DNA of 64,000 bases. Origin: CAXTEJ01 sp964243295. GTDB lineage: Bacteria > Actinomycetota > Actinomycetes > Actinomycetales > Angustibacteraceae. Positions 18,052 to 31,350 of this stretch are shown in pieces. Location of the stretch: NCBI GenBank assembly GCA_964243295.1, contig CAXTEJ010000012.1:1-64000 (forward strand). Direction: 5' to 3'. The notes below the pieces were generated by a model, which saw nothing but the letters and a program-made list of their open reading frames with translations, was not told where the DNA came from and made no database searches. Within the stretch, counting starts at the first letter, position 1, and each line of letters begins with the position of its first letter. The position numbers and the translations under genes were made by a program.

Positions 18052-18072
18052 CCTGCGTGACGTCCTTTAACG

Positions 18073-18098
18073 ACCCGTCCCGTGAGGCGGGGAAGGAG
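18073..18098 (+). promoter_or_regulatory. PyrR-binding loop over the pyrR ribosome binding site
   Basis: The leader holds TCCCGTGAGG, an exact match to the PyrR RNA-loop consensus UCCnGnGAGG, flanked by CCCG/CGGG pairing, and is followed directly by the ribosome binding site GGAAGGAG (18091-18098). In mycobacteria PyrR represses translation through such a site. Here UMP-bound PyrR would cover the ribosome binding site. No anti-terminator/terminator pair is seen, so translational control is favoured. Confidence 0.75.
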
Positions 18099-18107
18099 CT
18101 CGATGCC

Positions 18108-18728
18108 ATGGCGCGCGCCCGGACGGTGCTGCAGGGCCCGGAGATCTCGCGGGTGCTCACGCGCATGGCCCACGAGCTGCTCGAGCGCAACAAGGGCCCG
18201 CAGGGCCTGGTGCTGCTCGGCATCCCGACCCGCGGCGTCGCCCTCGCCCACCGGCTCGCGACGCGCATCGCGGAGGTCGAGGGCACGCAGGTGCCCGTCG
18301 GCGCGATCGACGTGACGATGTACCGCGACGACCTGCGCCGTCACCCGGTGCGCACCCTCGAGCGCACCGACATCCCGCCGGGGGGTGTCGACGGCGGCAC
18401 GGTCGTGCTCGTCGACGACGTGCTGTTCTCCGGGCGCACCGTGCGCGCAGCCCTCGACGCCCTGTCGGACGTCGGCCGGCCCCGAGCCGTGCGGCTGGCC
18501 GTGCTCGTCGACCGGGGCCATCGCGAGCTGCCCATCCGCGCCGACCACGTCGGCAAGAACCTGCCGACCTCGCACAGCGAGCGCGTCAGCGTGCTGCTGC
18601 GCGAGCACGACGGCCGCGACGAGGTGCTGATCACCCAGGGCGACCCACCAGCCGACTCACCAGCTGACCGGCCAGCTGACCCGTCAGCTGACGAGGCGCC
18701 GGGCGACGGCACGCCGGTGGGCGGCTGA
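18108..18728 (+). CDS. pyrR: Pyrimidine operon regulator / uracil phosphoribosyltransferase PyrR
   Basis: RNA-binding attenuation or translation regulator of pyr genes with a PRTase fold. The 206 residues include the PRPP loop [18 protein letters not shown] and the basic RNA-binding [11 protein letters not shown] stretch. The last 30 residues form an odd low-complexity tail of Pro-Ala-Asp repeats ([16 protein letters not shown]), absent from usual PyrR. The ATG at 18108 is 9 bases from AAGGAG. The upstream frame stays open but overlaps the regulatory leader. It overlaps pyrB by one base. Confidence 0.93.
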   Translation: MARARTVLQGPEISRVLTRMAHELLERNKGPQGLVLLGIPTRGVALAHRLATRIAEVEGTQVPVGAIDVTMYRDDLRRHPVRTLERTDIPPGGVDGGTVVLVDDVLFSGRTVRAALDALSDVGRPRAVRLAVLVDRGHRELPIRADHVGKNLPTSHSERVSVLLREHDGRDEVLITQGDPPADSPADRPADPSADEAPGDGTPVGG

Positions 18729-19705
18729 TGCGCCACCTGCTGTCGGCCGCCGACCTCGACCGCGAGGGTGCCCTGCGCGTGCTCGACACCGCCGAGCAGC
18801 TGGCCGCGACCCAGCACCGGCAGATCAAGAAGCTGCCGACGCTGCGGGGGCGCACGGTGGTGAACCTGTTCTTCGAGGACTCCACCCGCACCCGGATCTC
18901 CTTCGAGGCCGCCGCCAAGCGGCTGTCGGCCGACGTCATCAACTTCTCGGCCAAGGGCTCGAGCGTCAGCAAGGGCGAGAGCCTCAAGGACACCGCGCTC
19001 ACGCTGCAGGCCATGGGCGCCGACGCCGTCGTGATCCGCCACGGCGCGAGCGGTGCGCCCCACCGGCTCGCCGCGTCGGGCTGGGTCGACGGCGCGGTCG
19101 TCAACGCCGGCGACGGCACCCACGAGCACCCCACGCAGGCGCTGCTGGACGCGTTCACGATGCGTCACCACCTGGTCGGTGGCGCCCGGCCCGGCGCCGC
19201 CGCGGGGCAGGACCTCGCCGGTCGCCGGGTCACGATCGTCGGCGACGTGCTGCACAGCCGCGTGGCCCGCAGCAACGTGCTGCTGCTGCACACCCTCGGC
19301 GCCCACGTCACGCTCGTCGCGCCCCCGACCCTGCTGCCGGTGGGCGTCGACGCGTGGCCGTGCGCGACGTCGTACGACCTGGATGCGAGCCTCGCCGGCG
19401 CCGACGCGGTCATGATGCTGCGGGTGCAGGCCGAGCGCATGAACGCCGCCTACTTCCCGTCGGCCCGCGAGTACTCCCGGCGGTTCGGCCTCGACGCGCG
19501 GCGGCTGCGGCTGCTGCCCGAGCACGCGATCGTCATGCACCCGGGGCCGATGAACCGCGGTCTCGAGATCTCCGCCGACGCCGCCGACAGCGCCCGCTCG
19601 ACCATCGTCGAGCAGGTGGCCAACGGCGTCTCGGTGCGGATGGCCGTGCTCTACCTACTGCTCGCGGGCAGCCACGACGACGCCACCACCGAGAGGGCTC
19701 CGTGA
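18728..19705 (+). CDS. pyrB: Aspartate carbamoyltransferase catalytic subunit
   Basis: Joins carbamoyl phosphate and L-aspartate in the first committed pyrimidine step. 325 residues with the carbamoyl-phosphate loop [13 protein letters not shown], the aspartate-domain [10 protein letters not shown], and the C-terminal [12 protein letters not shown] motif. No pyrI regulatory subunit is present, as is usual in Gram-positives. The start shares the last base of the pyrR stop. Confidence 0.97.
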   Translation: MRHLLSAADLDREGALRVLDTAEQLAATQHRQIKKLPTLRGRTVVNLFFEDSTRTRISFEAAAKRLSADVINFSAKGSSVSKGESLKDTALTLQAMGADAVVIRHGASGAPHRLAASGWVDGAVVNAGDGTHEHPTQALLDAFTMRHHLVGGARPGAAAGQDLAGRRVTIVGDVLHSRVARSNVLLLHTLGAHVTLVAPPTLLPVGVDAWPCATSYDLDASLAGADAVMMLRVQAERMNAAYFPSAREYSRRFGLDARRLRLLPEHAIVMHPGPMNRGLEISADAADSARSTIVEQVANGVSVRMAVLYLLLAGSHDDATTERAP

Positions 19706-21012
19706 TGACGACGACCACCTACCTGCTGCGCGCCGTGCGCCCGCTCGGCGGCGACCCCACCGACCTGCTGCTGCGTGACGGTGCCGTCGCCGAGACCGGC
19801 CGCGGGCTGGACGCCGGCGGCGCGGTCGTCGTCGACGGCGACGGGCTCGTGGCGCTGCCCGGGCTGGTCGACCTCCACACCCACCTGCGCGAGCCGGGCC
19901 GCGAGGACGCCGAGACCGTGGCGTCCGGCACGCGAGCCGCGGCGGCCGGCGGCTTCACGGCCGTGCACGCGATGGCCAACACCGACCCCGTGGCCGACAC
20001 CGCGGGCGTCGTGGAGCAGGTGTGGCGGCTCGGCCGCGAGGCCGGCTGGGTCGACGTGCACCCCGTCGGTGCCGTGACCGTCGGCCTGGGCGGCGAGCGG
20101 CTGGCCGAGCTCGGCGCGATGGCCGACTCCGCGGCGCGGGTGCGGGTGTTCAGTGACGACGGGCACTGCGTCGACGACGCGGTGCTGATGCGCCGGGCGC
20201 TCGAGTACGTCAAGGCCTTCGACGGCGTGGTGGCCCAGCACGCGCAGGAGCCGCGGCTCACCCAGGGCGCGCAGATGCACGAGGGCGACCTGTCCGGCGT
20301 GCTCGGGCTCACCGGCTGGCCGGCGGTCGCCGAGGAGGCGGTCATCGCCCGCGACGTGCTGCTCGCCCAGCACGTCGGGTCGCGGCTGCACGTGTGCCAC
20401 GTCTCCACCGCCGGCTCGGTCGAGATCCTGCGCTGGGCCAAGGGTCGCGGCGTCGACGTCACCGCGGAGGTGACTCCCCACCACCTGCTGCTGACCCACG
20501 AGCTGGTGCGCACCTACGACCCCCGCTACAAGGTCAACCCGCCGCTGCGGGCTGCCGAGGACGTGCAGGCCCTGCGCGCCGCGCTCGCCGACGGCACGAT
20601 CGACGCGGTCGCCACCGACCACGCCCCGCACCCCGGCGAGGACAAGGACTGCGAGTGGTCGGCGGCGGCCATGGGCATGACCGGGCTGGAGACCGCCCTG
20701 TCGGCGGTGCAGGAGGCCATGGTCGACACCGGCCTGCTCGACTGGGCCGGCGTCGCCGACCGGATGTCGGTGCGTCCGGCCCGCATCGGGCGCCTCGCCG
20801 CCCACGGCCGGCCTCTCGCCGTGGGCGAGCCCGCCTCCCTGACGCTCGTCGACCCGGCCGCGCGCTGGGAGGCCGACCCGGCCGCGATGGCGACGGCCAG
20901 CCGCAACACCCCCTTCGCCGGCCGCCAGATGCACGGCCGCGTGGTCGCGACCTTCCTGCGCGGCCGCGCCACGCTCCTCGGGGGCGCCCTGCAGGACCCG
21001 GTGGGCGCCTGA
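19705..21012 (+). CDS. pyrC: Dihydroorotase
   Basis: Zn amidohydrolase that closes carbamoyl aspartate to dihydroorotate. 435 residues with the metal-binding [11 protein letters not shown], the [11 protein letters not shown] stretch, [12 protein letters not shown], and the catalytic [12 protein letters not shown], all in the usual order for type I dihydroorotase. ATG at 19705 overlaps the pyrB stop by one base. The GTG codon before it is an equal alternative. Confidence 0.97.
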   Translation: MTTTTYLLRAVRPLGGDPTDLLLRDGAVAETGRGLDAGGAVVVDGDGLVALPGLVDLHTHLREPGREDAETVASGTRAAAAGGFTAVHAMANTDPVADTAGVVEQVWRLGREAGWVDVHPVGAVTVGLGGERLAELGAMADSAARVRVFSDDGHCVDDAVLMRRALEYVKAFDGVVAQHAQEPRLTQGAQMHEGDLSGVLGLTGWPAVAEEAVIARDVLLAQHVGSRLHVCHVSTAGSVEILRWAKGRGVDVTAEVTPHHLLLTHELVRTYDPRYKVNPPLRAAEDVQALRAALADGTIDAVATDHAPHPGEDKDCEWSAAAMGMTGLETALSAVQEAMVDTGLLDWAGVADRMSVRPARIGRLAAHGRPLAVGEPASLTLVDPAARWEADPAAMATASRNTPFAGRQMHGRVVATFLRGRATLLGGALQDPVGA

Positions 21013-21551
21013 TGCGCGGGCTCGTCGTCGTCGTCCTGCTGCTGGTGCTGGCGGGCATCTACCTGCAGATGCGCCGGGGGTGGCAGCACCGCACCGAGCG
21101 GCAGGCCGACGTCCCCGCGCCGGCTGCGGCCCCCGAGCACCTGCTCGCGCGCGCCGACGACGGGGTCGAGGCGACCTACGTGTCGACGACGTCCGCCGCC
21201 GACTGGCTCGACCGCATCACCGTGCACGGTCTCGGTGTGCGCAGCGCCGCGCGGGTGCTGGTCGACGCCGCGGGTGTGCTCGTCGCCCGCGCCGGCGCGC
21301 CCGACGTCTTCGTGCCCGCCGCCGCCCTGCACGGGGTGGGGCGCGAGCGGTTCCGGGCCGGCAAGGCCGTCACCGGCGAGGGCCTGGTCGTCGTCGAGTG
21401 GTCGCTCGGCGACCGGCTCGTCGCCACCGCCGTCGCGCCGCGCCACGACGCCGACCGCGACGGCCTGGTCGCCGCCGTGACGGCGCTGATCCCCTCCACC
21501 GACACCTCCACCGGCACGTCCACCGGCACCGACGAGAGCAGGCCGCAGTGA
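21012..21551 (+). CDS. Membrane-anchored PH-like domain protein of the pyr operon
   Basis: 179 residues: an N-terminal membrane helix ([20 protein letters not shown]), a polar linker, and a beta-rich globular domain (residues 45-160) that resembles bacterial PH-like folds. It ends in a Thr/Ser-rich tail. A protein of this shape commonly sits between pyrC and carA in actinobacteria, but its role is unknown. It overlaps pyrC by one base and carA by four, so its synthesis is tied to pyrimidine genes. Confidence 0.75.
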   Translation: MRGLVVVVLLLVLAGIYLQMRRGWQHRTERQADVPAPAAAPEHLLARADDGVEATYVSTTSAADWLDRITVHGLGVRSAARVLVDAAGVLVARAGAPDVFVPAAALHGVGRERFRAGKAVTGEGLVVVEWSLGDRLVATAVAPRHDADRDGLVAAVTALIPSTDTSTGTSTGTDESRPQ

Positions 21552-22680
21552 CCCCCTCACCAGCCCCTGTCGACGCCGTCCTGGTGCTGGAGGACGGGCG
21601 CAGCTTCGCCGGTGAGTCCTACGGCGCGGTCGGCCGCACGGTCGGCGAGATCGTCTTCAGCACCGGCATGACCGGCTACCAGGAGACGATCACCGACCCG
21701 AGCTACCACCGCCAGGTCGTGGTGCAGACCGCGCCCCACATCGGCAATACCGGCGTCAACGACGAGGACGCCGAGTCGCGGCGCATCTGGGTCAGCGGCT
21801 ATGTCGTGCGCGACCCGTCACCGCGCCCGTCGAGCTGGCGCTCGCTGCGCAGCCTGGACGACGAGCTGGCGACCCAGCAGGTCGTCGGCATCCAGGGCAT
21901 CGACACGCGCGCCCTCACCCGCCACCTGCGCGAGCGCGGCGCCATGCGGGCCGGTATCTTCTCCGGACCGGACGCCGCGCGCGGCGCCGCCGAGCTGCTC
22001 GAGGTCGTGCGGGCCGCACCCGCCATGAGCGGCGCGCAGCTCGCCGAGGAGGTCTCGACCCACGACAGCTACGTGGTGGAGGCCCTGGGAGACAGGCGTT
22101 TCACCGTGGCGGCCGTCGACCTCGGCATCAAGACGATGACGCCGGTGCAGCTGGCTCGCCGCGGCATCGAGGTGCACGTGCTGCCCGCGACCGCCGGGCT
22201 CGACGACGTGCTCGCCACGGGCGCCGACGGGGTGTTCTTCTCCAACGGCCCGGGTGACCCCGCGACGGCGGCGCCCCAGGTCGCGCTGCTGCAGCAGGTT
22301 CTCGACCGCAGCCTGCCGTTCTTCGGCATCTGCTTCGGCAACCAGCTGCTCGGCCGCGCCCTCGAGCTCGGCACCTACAAGCTCGGGTACGGCCACCGCG
22401 GCATCAACCAGCCGGTGCTCGACCGGCGCACCGGCAAGGTCGAGGTCACGGCCCACAACCACGGCTTCGCGGTCGACGCGCCGCTGGACGGTCCGACGTC
22501 CACCCCGTTCGGTGCCGCGGAGGTCAGCCACGTCTGCCTCAACGACGACGTCGTGGAGGGCCTGCGGCTGCTCGACCGGTCCGCCTTCTCGGTGCAGTAC
22601 CACCCGGAGGCGGCGGCCGGGCCGCACGACGCCGGCCACCTGTTCGACCGGTTCACCGACCTGATGGAGGGCGACCGCTG

Positions 22681-22681
<1 letters not shown>
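21548..22681 (+). CDS. carA: Carbamoyl-phosphate synthase small (glutaminase) subunit
   Basis: Releases ammonia from glutamine and channels it to CarB. 377 residues. The N-terminal CPSase domain has [16 protein letters not shown]. The class I amidotransferase domain has the nucleophile [12 protein letters not shown] and the His/Glu pair in [14 protein letters not shown] start inside the previous gene's end. Confidence 0.96.
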
Positions 22682-25961
<3,280 letters not shown>

Positions 25962-25965
<4 letters not shown>

Positions 25966-26846
25966 GCGCGCTGCCAGGCGGCGCCGCGCGCCCGGTGCAG
26001 CTGCTGGCGCCGGTCGTGGCGAGCGAGCAGGTGGGCTCCTACCGCCGCATCACCTTCCGGGCGCCGCAGCTGGCGCAGGCCGCGCGGCCGGGTCACTTCG
26101 TCGCGCTGGCCGTCGGTGGCGACACGTCGGCGATGCTGCTGCGGCGCTCGTTCTCGATCCACCGCGTGTCGGTCGAGGACGGCACGGTCGACGTGGTCGT
26201 GGCTGACGCCGGCCCGGGCACGCACTGGCTGGTCGCCCGCGGGATCGGCGACGAGGTCGATGTCGTCGGGCCCGTCGGCACCCCGTTCCCCGTGCCGGCC
26301 GAGCCGGTCCCCTGCGCCCTCGTCGGTGGCGGCTACGGCAGCGCGCCGCTGTTCTGGCTCGCGGAGGTGTTGCGGAGCAACGGGTCTCGCGTCGACATCG
26401 TCCTGGGAGCCGCGACCGCCGACCGCCTGTTCGGGGTCGACGAGGCCGCGGCGGTCGCCGACGCCTCGGCCGTCACCACGGACGACGGGTCGCTGGGCAC
26501 CCGCGGCCGGGTGACCGACGTCCTGCCCGCGGTGATGTCGGCCGCAGGCACGACCGCCGTCTTCGCCTGCGGGCCGATGGCGATGCTGCGCGCGGTGACC
26601 GACGTCGCGACGTCACGGGGGGCCGTCGCCCACGTCGCGGTCGAGGAGTCGATGGCCTGCGGCATCGGCATCTGCATGACCTGCGTCATGCCGGTCGTCG
26701 GCGACGACGGCATGACGCGCATGGTGCGTGCCTGCGTGGAGGGTCCGGTGTTCCGAGGCGACCGGGTGCGGTGGGACTCGTTCTCCGGCGGCCACGGGCT
26801 CGTGCCGGCCGACGCCGTCGGCGCCCCTCGGCCGGTGGCGCCGTGA
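25962..26846 (+). CDS. pyrK: Dihydroorotate dehydrogenase electron-transfer subunit
   Basis: FAD/[2Fe-2S] reductase that passes electrons from the type 1B dehydrogenase to NAD. 294 residues: ferredoxin-reductase beta barrel with the FAD motif [13 protein letters not shown] domain with [15 protein letters not shown], and C-terminal cluster Cys residues in [10 protein letters not shown] and a later RACVEGP. Its place right before pyrD supports a PyrD-PyrK complex. Confidence 0.93.
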
Positions 26847-27811
26847 CCGCGGCCGCGGTCGTCGACATGTCGACCGACCTGGCCGGCGTCCGGCTGCCGA
26901 ACCCGCTGATGACCGCATCGGGCTGCGCCGCAGCAGGTCGCGAGCTGCACCAGTTCTTCGACGTCGCCGAGCTGGGCGCCGTCGTGACCAAGTCGGTGAT
27001 GCGCAGCCCCCGCTCCGGGCGGCCGACACCGCGGATGGTCGAGACGCCCAGCGGGATGCTCAACTCCATCGGGCTGCAGGGCCCCGGCATCGACGCGTTC
27101 ATCAGCGACGACCTGCCGTGGCTGCGCTCGGTCGGGGCGCGGGCGATGGTGTCGATCGCCGGCGGCGACGTCGAGGAGTTCCGCGAGCTGGCCGGCCGGC
27201 TGGCGGGCGAGCCGGGCATCGCTGCCGTCGAGGTCAACATCTCCTGCCCCAACGTGGCCAACCGCGGCCTGGTGTTCGCGTGCGACCCGGCCTCCTCGTC
27301 CGCCGTCGTCGAGGCCGTGCGGGGTGAGCTGCCCGACGGCCTGCCGATGGTCGCCAAGCTGTCGCCCGACGTCACCGACATCGTGGCCATCGCAGCCTCG
27401 TGCCTGGCCGCCGGCGCCGACGGGCTCACGATGGTCAACACGCTGCTGGGCATGTCGATCGACGTCGACGCCATGCGCCCGCGCCTCGCCGGCCTCACCG
27501 GCGGGCTGTCGGGCCCCGCCGTCCGCCCGGTGGCCGTGCGCTGCATCTGGCAGGTGCACGGCGCCATGCGGGCGGGCCTGCTGCCGCTCGCGCCCATCAT
27601 CGGCGCCGGCGGGGTGCGCACCGGCCGCGACGCCCTCGAGCTGGTGCTCGCCGGCGCGTCCGCCGTGCAGGTCGGCACCGTGGCGTTCAACGACCCGGGC
27701 GCGCCGCTGCGGGTGCGCGACGAGCTGGCCGCCGAGCTCGCCTCCCGCGGCTTCGACCGCTTCACCGACGCGGTCGGCCACGCCCACGCCGTGCTCGCCG
27801 CCGACGCCTGA
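26843..27811 (+). CDS. pyrD: Dihydroorotate dehydrogenase, class 1B catalytic subunit
   Basis: FMN barrel that oxidises dihydroorotate to orotate. 322 residues. NISCPNVANRG carries the family's Cys base region, LPNPLMTASG is the N-terminal phosphate-side motif, and IIGAGGVRTGRDALEL binds the FMN phosphate. Cytosolic NAD-linked class 1B is implied by the adjacent pyrK. Many actinobacteria instead use the quinone-linked class 2 enzyme. GTG start, 4-base overlap. Confidence 0.94.
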   Translation: MTAAAVVDMSTDLAGVRLPNPLMTASGCAAAGRELHQFFDVAELGAVVTKSVMRSPRSGRPTPRMVETPSGMLNSIGLQGPGIDAFISDDLPWLRSVGARAMVSIAGGDVEEFRELAGRLAGEPGIAAVEVNISCPNVANRGLVFACDPASSSAVVEAVRGELPDGLPMVAKLSPDVTDIVAIAASCLAAGADGLTMVNTLLGMSIDVDAMRPRLAGLTGGLSGPAVRPVAVRCIWQVHGAMRAGLLPLAPIIGAGGVRTGRDALELVLAGASAVQVGTVAFNDPGAPLRVRDELAAELASRGFDRFTDAVGHAHAVLAADA

Positions 27812-27837
27812 CGCCTCCGGACACCCGAGGAGACCCC

Positions 27838-28683
27838 GTGGACCCGCACGCCTTCGGCACCCGGCTGCGCGCCGCCATGACCGCGCACGGCCCGCTGTGC
27901 GTCGGCATCGACCCCCACCCCTCGCTGCTCGCGGCCTGGGACCTGCCGGACGACGCCACCGGCCTCGAGCGGTTCGCGCGCAGCTGCGTGGAGGCGCTCG
28001 GCGGCCGGGTCGCCGTCCTCAAGCCGCAGTCGGCGTTCTTCGAGCGGCACGGCGCCCGCGGCGTCGCCGTCCTCGAGACCGTGCTGGGGGAGATCCGGGC
28101 GACCGGGACGCTCGCGCTGCTGGACGCCAAGCGCGGCGACATCGGCACCACCATGGCGGCCTACGCCCACGCCTACCTCGACCCCGCTTCGCCCATGGCG
28201 GCCGACGCGCTCACCGTCAGCCCGTTCCTCGGCTACGGCTCGCTGCGGCCGGCGCTCGACGTCGCGGCGCAGCACGGCGCGGGCGTGTTCGTGCTGGCGC
28301 TGACGTCCAACCCCGAGGGCGCGTCGGTGCAGCACGCGCGCACCGGGGAGCGCAGCGTCGCGGGGGAGGTGGTCGCCGGCGCTGCCGCCGACAACGACGG
28401 CGCCCGCGACCTCGGCCGGGTCGGGCTGGTGGTCGGCGCCACGGTGGGCGACGCGGTCGAGGCGCTCGACATCGACCTCGCCGCCGCCAGGGCACCGCTG
28501 CTCGCCCCCGGCATCGGCGCGCAGGGGGCCGGGCCCGACGACCTGGTGCGCGTCTTCGGCGGCGCCCGCGCCAACGTGCTGCCGTCGTCCAGCCGCGAGG
28601 TGCTGGGTGCCGGGCCCTCGGTCGTCGCGCTGCGCGACGCCGCCTCGCGCACCGTCGACGCCGTCACCAGCGCCCTGCGCTGA
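27838..28683 (+). CDS. pyrF: Orotidine-5'-phosphate decarboxylase
   Basis: Final UMP-forming step. 281 residues, the longer type 2 form common in actinobacteria, with the catalytic LLDAKRGDIGTTM motif, GIDPHPSLL near the start and APGIGAQGAG in the phosphate loop. The GTG start has GAGGAGA upstream, 26 bases after pyrD. Confidence 0.95.
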   Translation: MDPHAFGTRLRAAMTAHGPLCVGIDPHPSLLAAWDLPDDATGLERFARSCVEALGGRVAVLKPQSAFFERHGARGVAVLETVLGEIRATGTLALLDAKRGDIGTTMAAYAHAYLDPASPMAADALTVSPFLGYGSLRPALDVAAQHGAGVFVLALTSNPEGASVQHARTGERSVAGEVVAGAAADNDGARDLGRVGLVVGATVGDAVEALDIDLAAARAPLLAPGIGAQGAGPDDLVRVFGGARANVLPSSSREVLGAGPSVVALRDAASRTVDAVTSALR

Positions 28684-28753
28684 CAGCGACCACCGGGTGA
28701 ACGGCACCTGTCCGCCAGGCGGATCGGGCGGTCGGGAAGGTGGCGGGGGTGCG

Positions 28754-28783
28754 TTGCCCGGACGGCTCGTGACTCGCTAGGTT
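28754..28783 (+). promoter_or_regulatory. Promoter for leaderless mihF transcript
   Basis: TTGCCC (28754-28759), an 18-base spacer and TAGGTT (28778-28783) make a fair sigma-A type promoter. The ATG of mihF follows after only 7 bases, where transcription should begin, so the message is probably leaderless. No ribosome binding site is present. Confidence 0.6.
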
Positions 28784-28790
28784 CACCCGC

Positions 28791-29111
28791 ATGGCCCTGC
28801 CGACGCTGACACCCGAGCAGCGTGCGGCTGCCCTCGAGAAGGCCGCGGCTGCCCGCCGCGAGCGCGCCGCGGTCAAGAACCGCCTCAAGTACGCGCAGGG
28901 TTCCCTGGCCGAGGTGGTGCAGGACGGGCAGACCAACGACGTGGTCGGCAAGATGCGCGTCTCGGCGCTGCTGGAGGCCATGCCTGGCGTCGGCAAGGTG
29001 CGCGCACGCCAGATCATGGACGAGCTCGCGATCAGCGAGAGCCGCCGCGTGCGGGGCCTCGGCGCCAAGCAGATCGCCGCGCTGGTGGCGCGCTTCTCCG
29101 ACGCGTCGTGA
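28791..29111 (+). CDS. mihF: Actinobacterial integration host factor mIHF
   Basis: Small basic nucleoid protein that binds and bends DNA without homology to the alpha/beta IHF of proteobacteria. 106 residues with a helical N-terminus and the helix-two turns-helix core [20 protein letters not shown] followed by [14 protein letters not shown]. The pyrF-mihF-gmk-rpoZ order is conserved in the phylum. It overlaps gmk by four bases. Confidence 0.95.
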   Translation: MALPTLTPEQRAAALEKAAAARRERAAVKNRLKYAQGSLAEVVQDGQTNDVVGKMRVSALLEAMPGVGKVRARQIMDELAISESRRVRGLGAKQIAALVARFSDAS

Positions 29112-29731
29112 CCGACGCGACCGACGGCACGGACGGCGGGGACGGGCAGCACCACGGCACGGCGGACCAGCGTGCGACCCGCCGGCTGACCGTGCTCGCC
29201 GGCCCGACCGCCGTCGGCAAGGGCACCGTGTCGGCGTTCGTCCGCGAGCGCTACCCCGACGTGTGGCTGTCGGTGTCGGCGACCACGCGCGCGCCCCGGG
29301 CCGGTGAGGTCGACGGCGTGCACTACCACTTCGTCGACGACACCGAGTTCGACCGCATGGTGGAGGCCGGCGAGCTGCTCGAGTGGGCCGTGGTCCACCG
29401 GCGCGCCCGCTACGGCACGCCCCGTCGTCCGGTCGAGCAGGCGCTCGCCGACGGTCGCGCCGCGCTGCTCGAGATCGACCTGCAGGGCGCCCGGCAGGTG
29501 CGCGAGACCATGCCCGAGGCGCTGTTCGTCTTCCTCGCCCCGCCGTCGTGGGACGAGCTGGTGCGCCGGCTCGTCGGGCGGGGCACCGAGACCGCCGAGG
29601 AGCGCGAGCGGCGGCTGCGCACGGCGGTCGACGAGCTCGCCGCCGAGGCCGAGTTCGACGTCACGGTGGTCAACGACGAGGTCGAGCGGGCGTGCGCCGA
29701 GCTGGTCGCCCGCATGGGGCTCGTCGGCTGA
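29108..29731 (+). CDS. gmk: Guanylate kinase
   Basis: Makes GDP from GMP and ATP. 207 residues, P-loop [12 protein letters not shown] (Thr-Ala in place of the usual Ser-Gly), substrate-binding [16 protein letters not shown] and HYHFV. About 18 extra polar residues precede the core. GTG start coupled to mihF. Confidence 0.95.
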   Translation: MTDATDGTDGGDGQHHGTADQRATRRLTVLAGPTAVGKGTVSAFVRERYPDVWLSVSATTRAPRAGEVDGVHYHFVDDTEFDRMVEAGELLEWAVVHRRARYGTPRRPVEQALADGRAALLEIDLQGARQVRETMPEALFVFLAPPSWDELVRRLVGRGTETAEERERRLRTAVDELAAEAEFDVTVVNDEVERACAELVARMGLVG

Positions 29732-29804
29732 CTCGTCCGGTGGGCCCGACGTCTGCGACACTGGACGGCGAACCCCCGCACGCACTCGACGAATCGAGAC
29801 CCCT

Positions 29805-30068
29805 TTGTCCGGCACGGCCGCTGCCCCCGAGGGCATCACCAACCCGCCGATCGACGACCTGCTCAAGGTCGCCGACTCCAAGTACGCGCTCGTCATCTAC
29901 GGCGCCAAGCGGGCACGTCAGATCAACGCCTACTACTCCCAGCTGGGCGAGGGTCTGCTCGAGTACGTCGGCCCGCTGGTCGAGACCCACGTGCACGAGA
30001 AGCCGCTGTCGATCGCGCTGCGCGAGATCAACGAGGGGCTGCTCACCTCCGAGCCCACCGAGGCGTGA
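29805..30068 (+). CDS. rpoZ: RNA polymerase omega subunit
   Basis: 87-residue subunit that helps fold beta-prime. The core [31 protein letters not shown] (here [16 protein letters not shown]) and [11 protein letters not shown] are highly conserved. TTG at 29805 (Leu-Ser-Gly-Thr) was chosen because related proteins start a few residues before APEGI. No better start exists in frame. No clear ribosome binding site is seen. Confidence 0.93.
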   Translation: MSGTAAAPEGITNPPIDDLLKVADSKYALVIYGAKRARQINAYYSQLGEGLLEYVGPLVETHVHEKPLSIALREINEGLLTSEPTEA

Positions 30069-30069
30069 C

Positions 30070-31287
30070 CTGAGCGCGAGGGTCGTCCTCGGCGTCGGGG
30101 GCGGCATCGCGGCCTACAAGGTCGCGTCGCTGCTGCGGCTGCTGACCGAGAGCGGCCACGACGTGCGGGTCGTGCCGACGCGCTCGGCGCTCGAGTTCGT
30201 CGGAGCCCCGACCTGGGCCGCGCTGTCGGGCCACCCGGTCGCCACCGAGGTGTGGGACGACGTGCACGAGGTGCCGCATGTGCGGCTCGGCCGGCAGGCC
30301 GACCTCGTGGTGGTCGCACCGGCGACGGCGGACCTGCTGGCCCGCGCCGCTGCGGGGCTGGCCGACGACCTGCTGACCAGCACGCTGCTCACGGCCCGCT
30401 GCCCGGTGCTCATGGCACCGGCCATGCACACCGAGATGTGGCAGCACCCGGCCACCCGCGCCAACGTCGCGCTGCTGCGCGAGCGCGGCACCGTCGTCCT
30501 CGAGCCGGACTCGGGCCGCCTCACCGGCGCCGACACCGGGGCGGGGCGGCTGCCCGAGCCGCCCGCCATCTTCGCGGCCGCCCTGCGGCTGCTCGCCGGC
30601 GGCGGGTCGGCGCCCGACCTCGCCGGCCGCCGCGTGGTCGTCAGCGCCGGCGGCACCCGCGAGCCGCTCGACCCCGTGCGCTACCTCGGCAACCGGTCGT
30701 CGGGCAAGCAGGGCCACGCCCTCGCGGCCGTCGCCGCGGCCCGCGGCGCCGACGTCACCCTGGTGACGACGTCCGCCCTGCCCCCGCCCGCCGGGGTGCG
30801 CGTGGTGGCCGTCGAGACCGCGCTCGAGCTGCGCGCGGCGGTGCTCGACGCCGCTGCCGGCGCCGACGCCGTCGTGATGGCGGCCGCGGTGGCCGACTTC
30901 CGCCCCGCCGACGTCGCCGAGCACAAGATCAAGAAGCAGGGCGACGACGACGCGCCCGAGGTGCGCCTGGTGCGCAACCCCGACGTGCTGCTCGAGCTGG
31001 TCGCGGCCCGCCGGCCCGGCCAGGTGGTCGTCGGCTTCGCCGCCGAGACCGGCGACGCCACCGGCGACGTGCTGGCCCACGGCCGCGCCAAGCTGGCGCG
31101 CAAGGGCTGCGACCTGCTGGTGGTCAACCGCGTCGGCGGCGGCCACACCTTCGGCGAGGACGCGTCGTCCGCGGTGCTGCTCGAGCGCGAGGGCGGTGAG
31201 CTGCCGGTGGCGCACGGCCCCAAGGAGGTCCTGGCGGGTGTCGTGTGGGACGCCGTCCTGCGCCGTCTCGTCGGGGCGACCGGATAG
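30070..31287 (+). CDS. coaBC: Bifunctional phosphopantothenoylcysteine decarboxylase/synthetase
   Basis: Two steps of coenzyme A synthesis in one 405-residue protein. The N-terminal flavoprotein decarboxylase has VGGGIAAYKV, the catalytic His region and MAPAMHTEMW. The C-terminal synthetase has VSAGGTREPLDPVRYLGNRSSGKQGHALA and AAAVADFRP followed by KIKKQ. No ATG, GTG or TTG lies in frame before the VLGVGGG core. The only plausible start is CTG at 30070, 2 bases after the rpoZ stop. Confidence 0.92.
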   Translation: MSARVVLGVGGGIAAYKVASLLRLLTESGHDVRVVPTRSALEFVGAPTWAALSGHPVATEVWDDVHEVPHVRLGRQADLVVVAPATADLLARAAAGLADDLLTSTLLTARCPVLMAPAMHTEMWQHPATRANVALLRERGTVVLEPDSGRLTGADTGAGRLPEPPAIFAAALRLLAGGGSAPDLAGRRVVVSAGGTREPLDPVRYLGNRSSGKQGHALAAVAAARGADVTLVTTSALPPPAGVRVVAVETALELRAAVLDAAAGADAVVMAAAVADFRPADVAEHKIKKQGDDDAPEVRLVRNPDVLLELVAARRPGQVVVGFAAETGDATGDVLAHGRAKLARKGCDLLVVNRVGGGHTFGEDASSAVLLEREGGELPVAHGPKEVLAGVVWDAVLRRLVGATG

Positions 31288-31350
31288 CATCGCCTGCGGT
31301 CCTGAGGTGGGGCCGACAGCCAGCAGCCGCTGCACCCGAGGGAGAACGCC

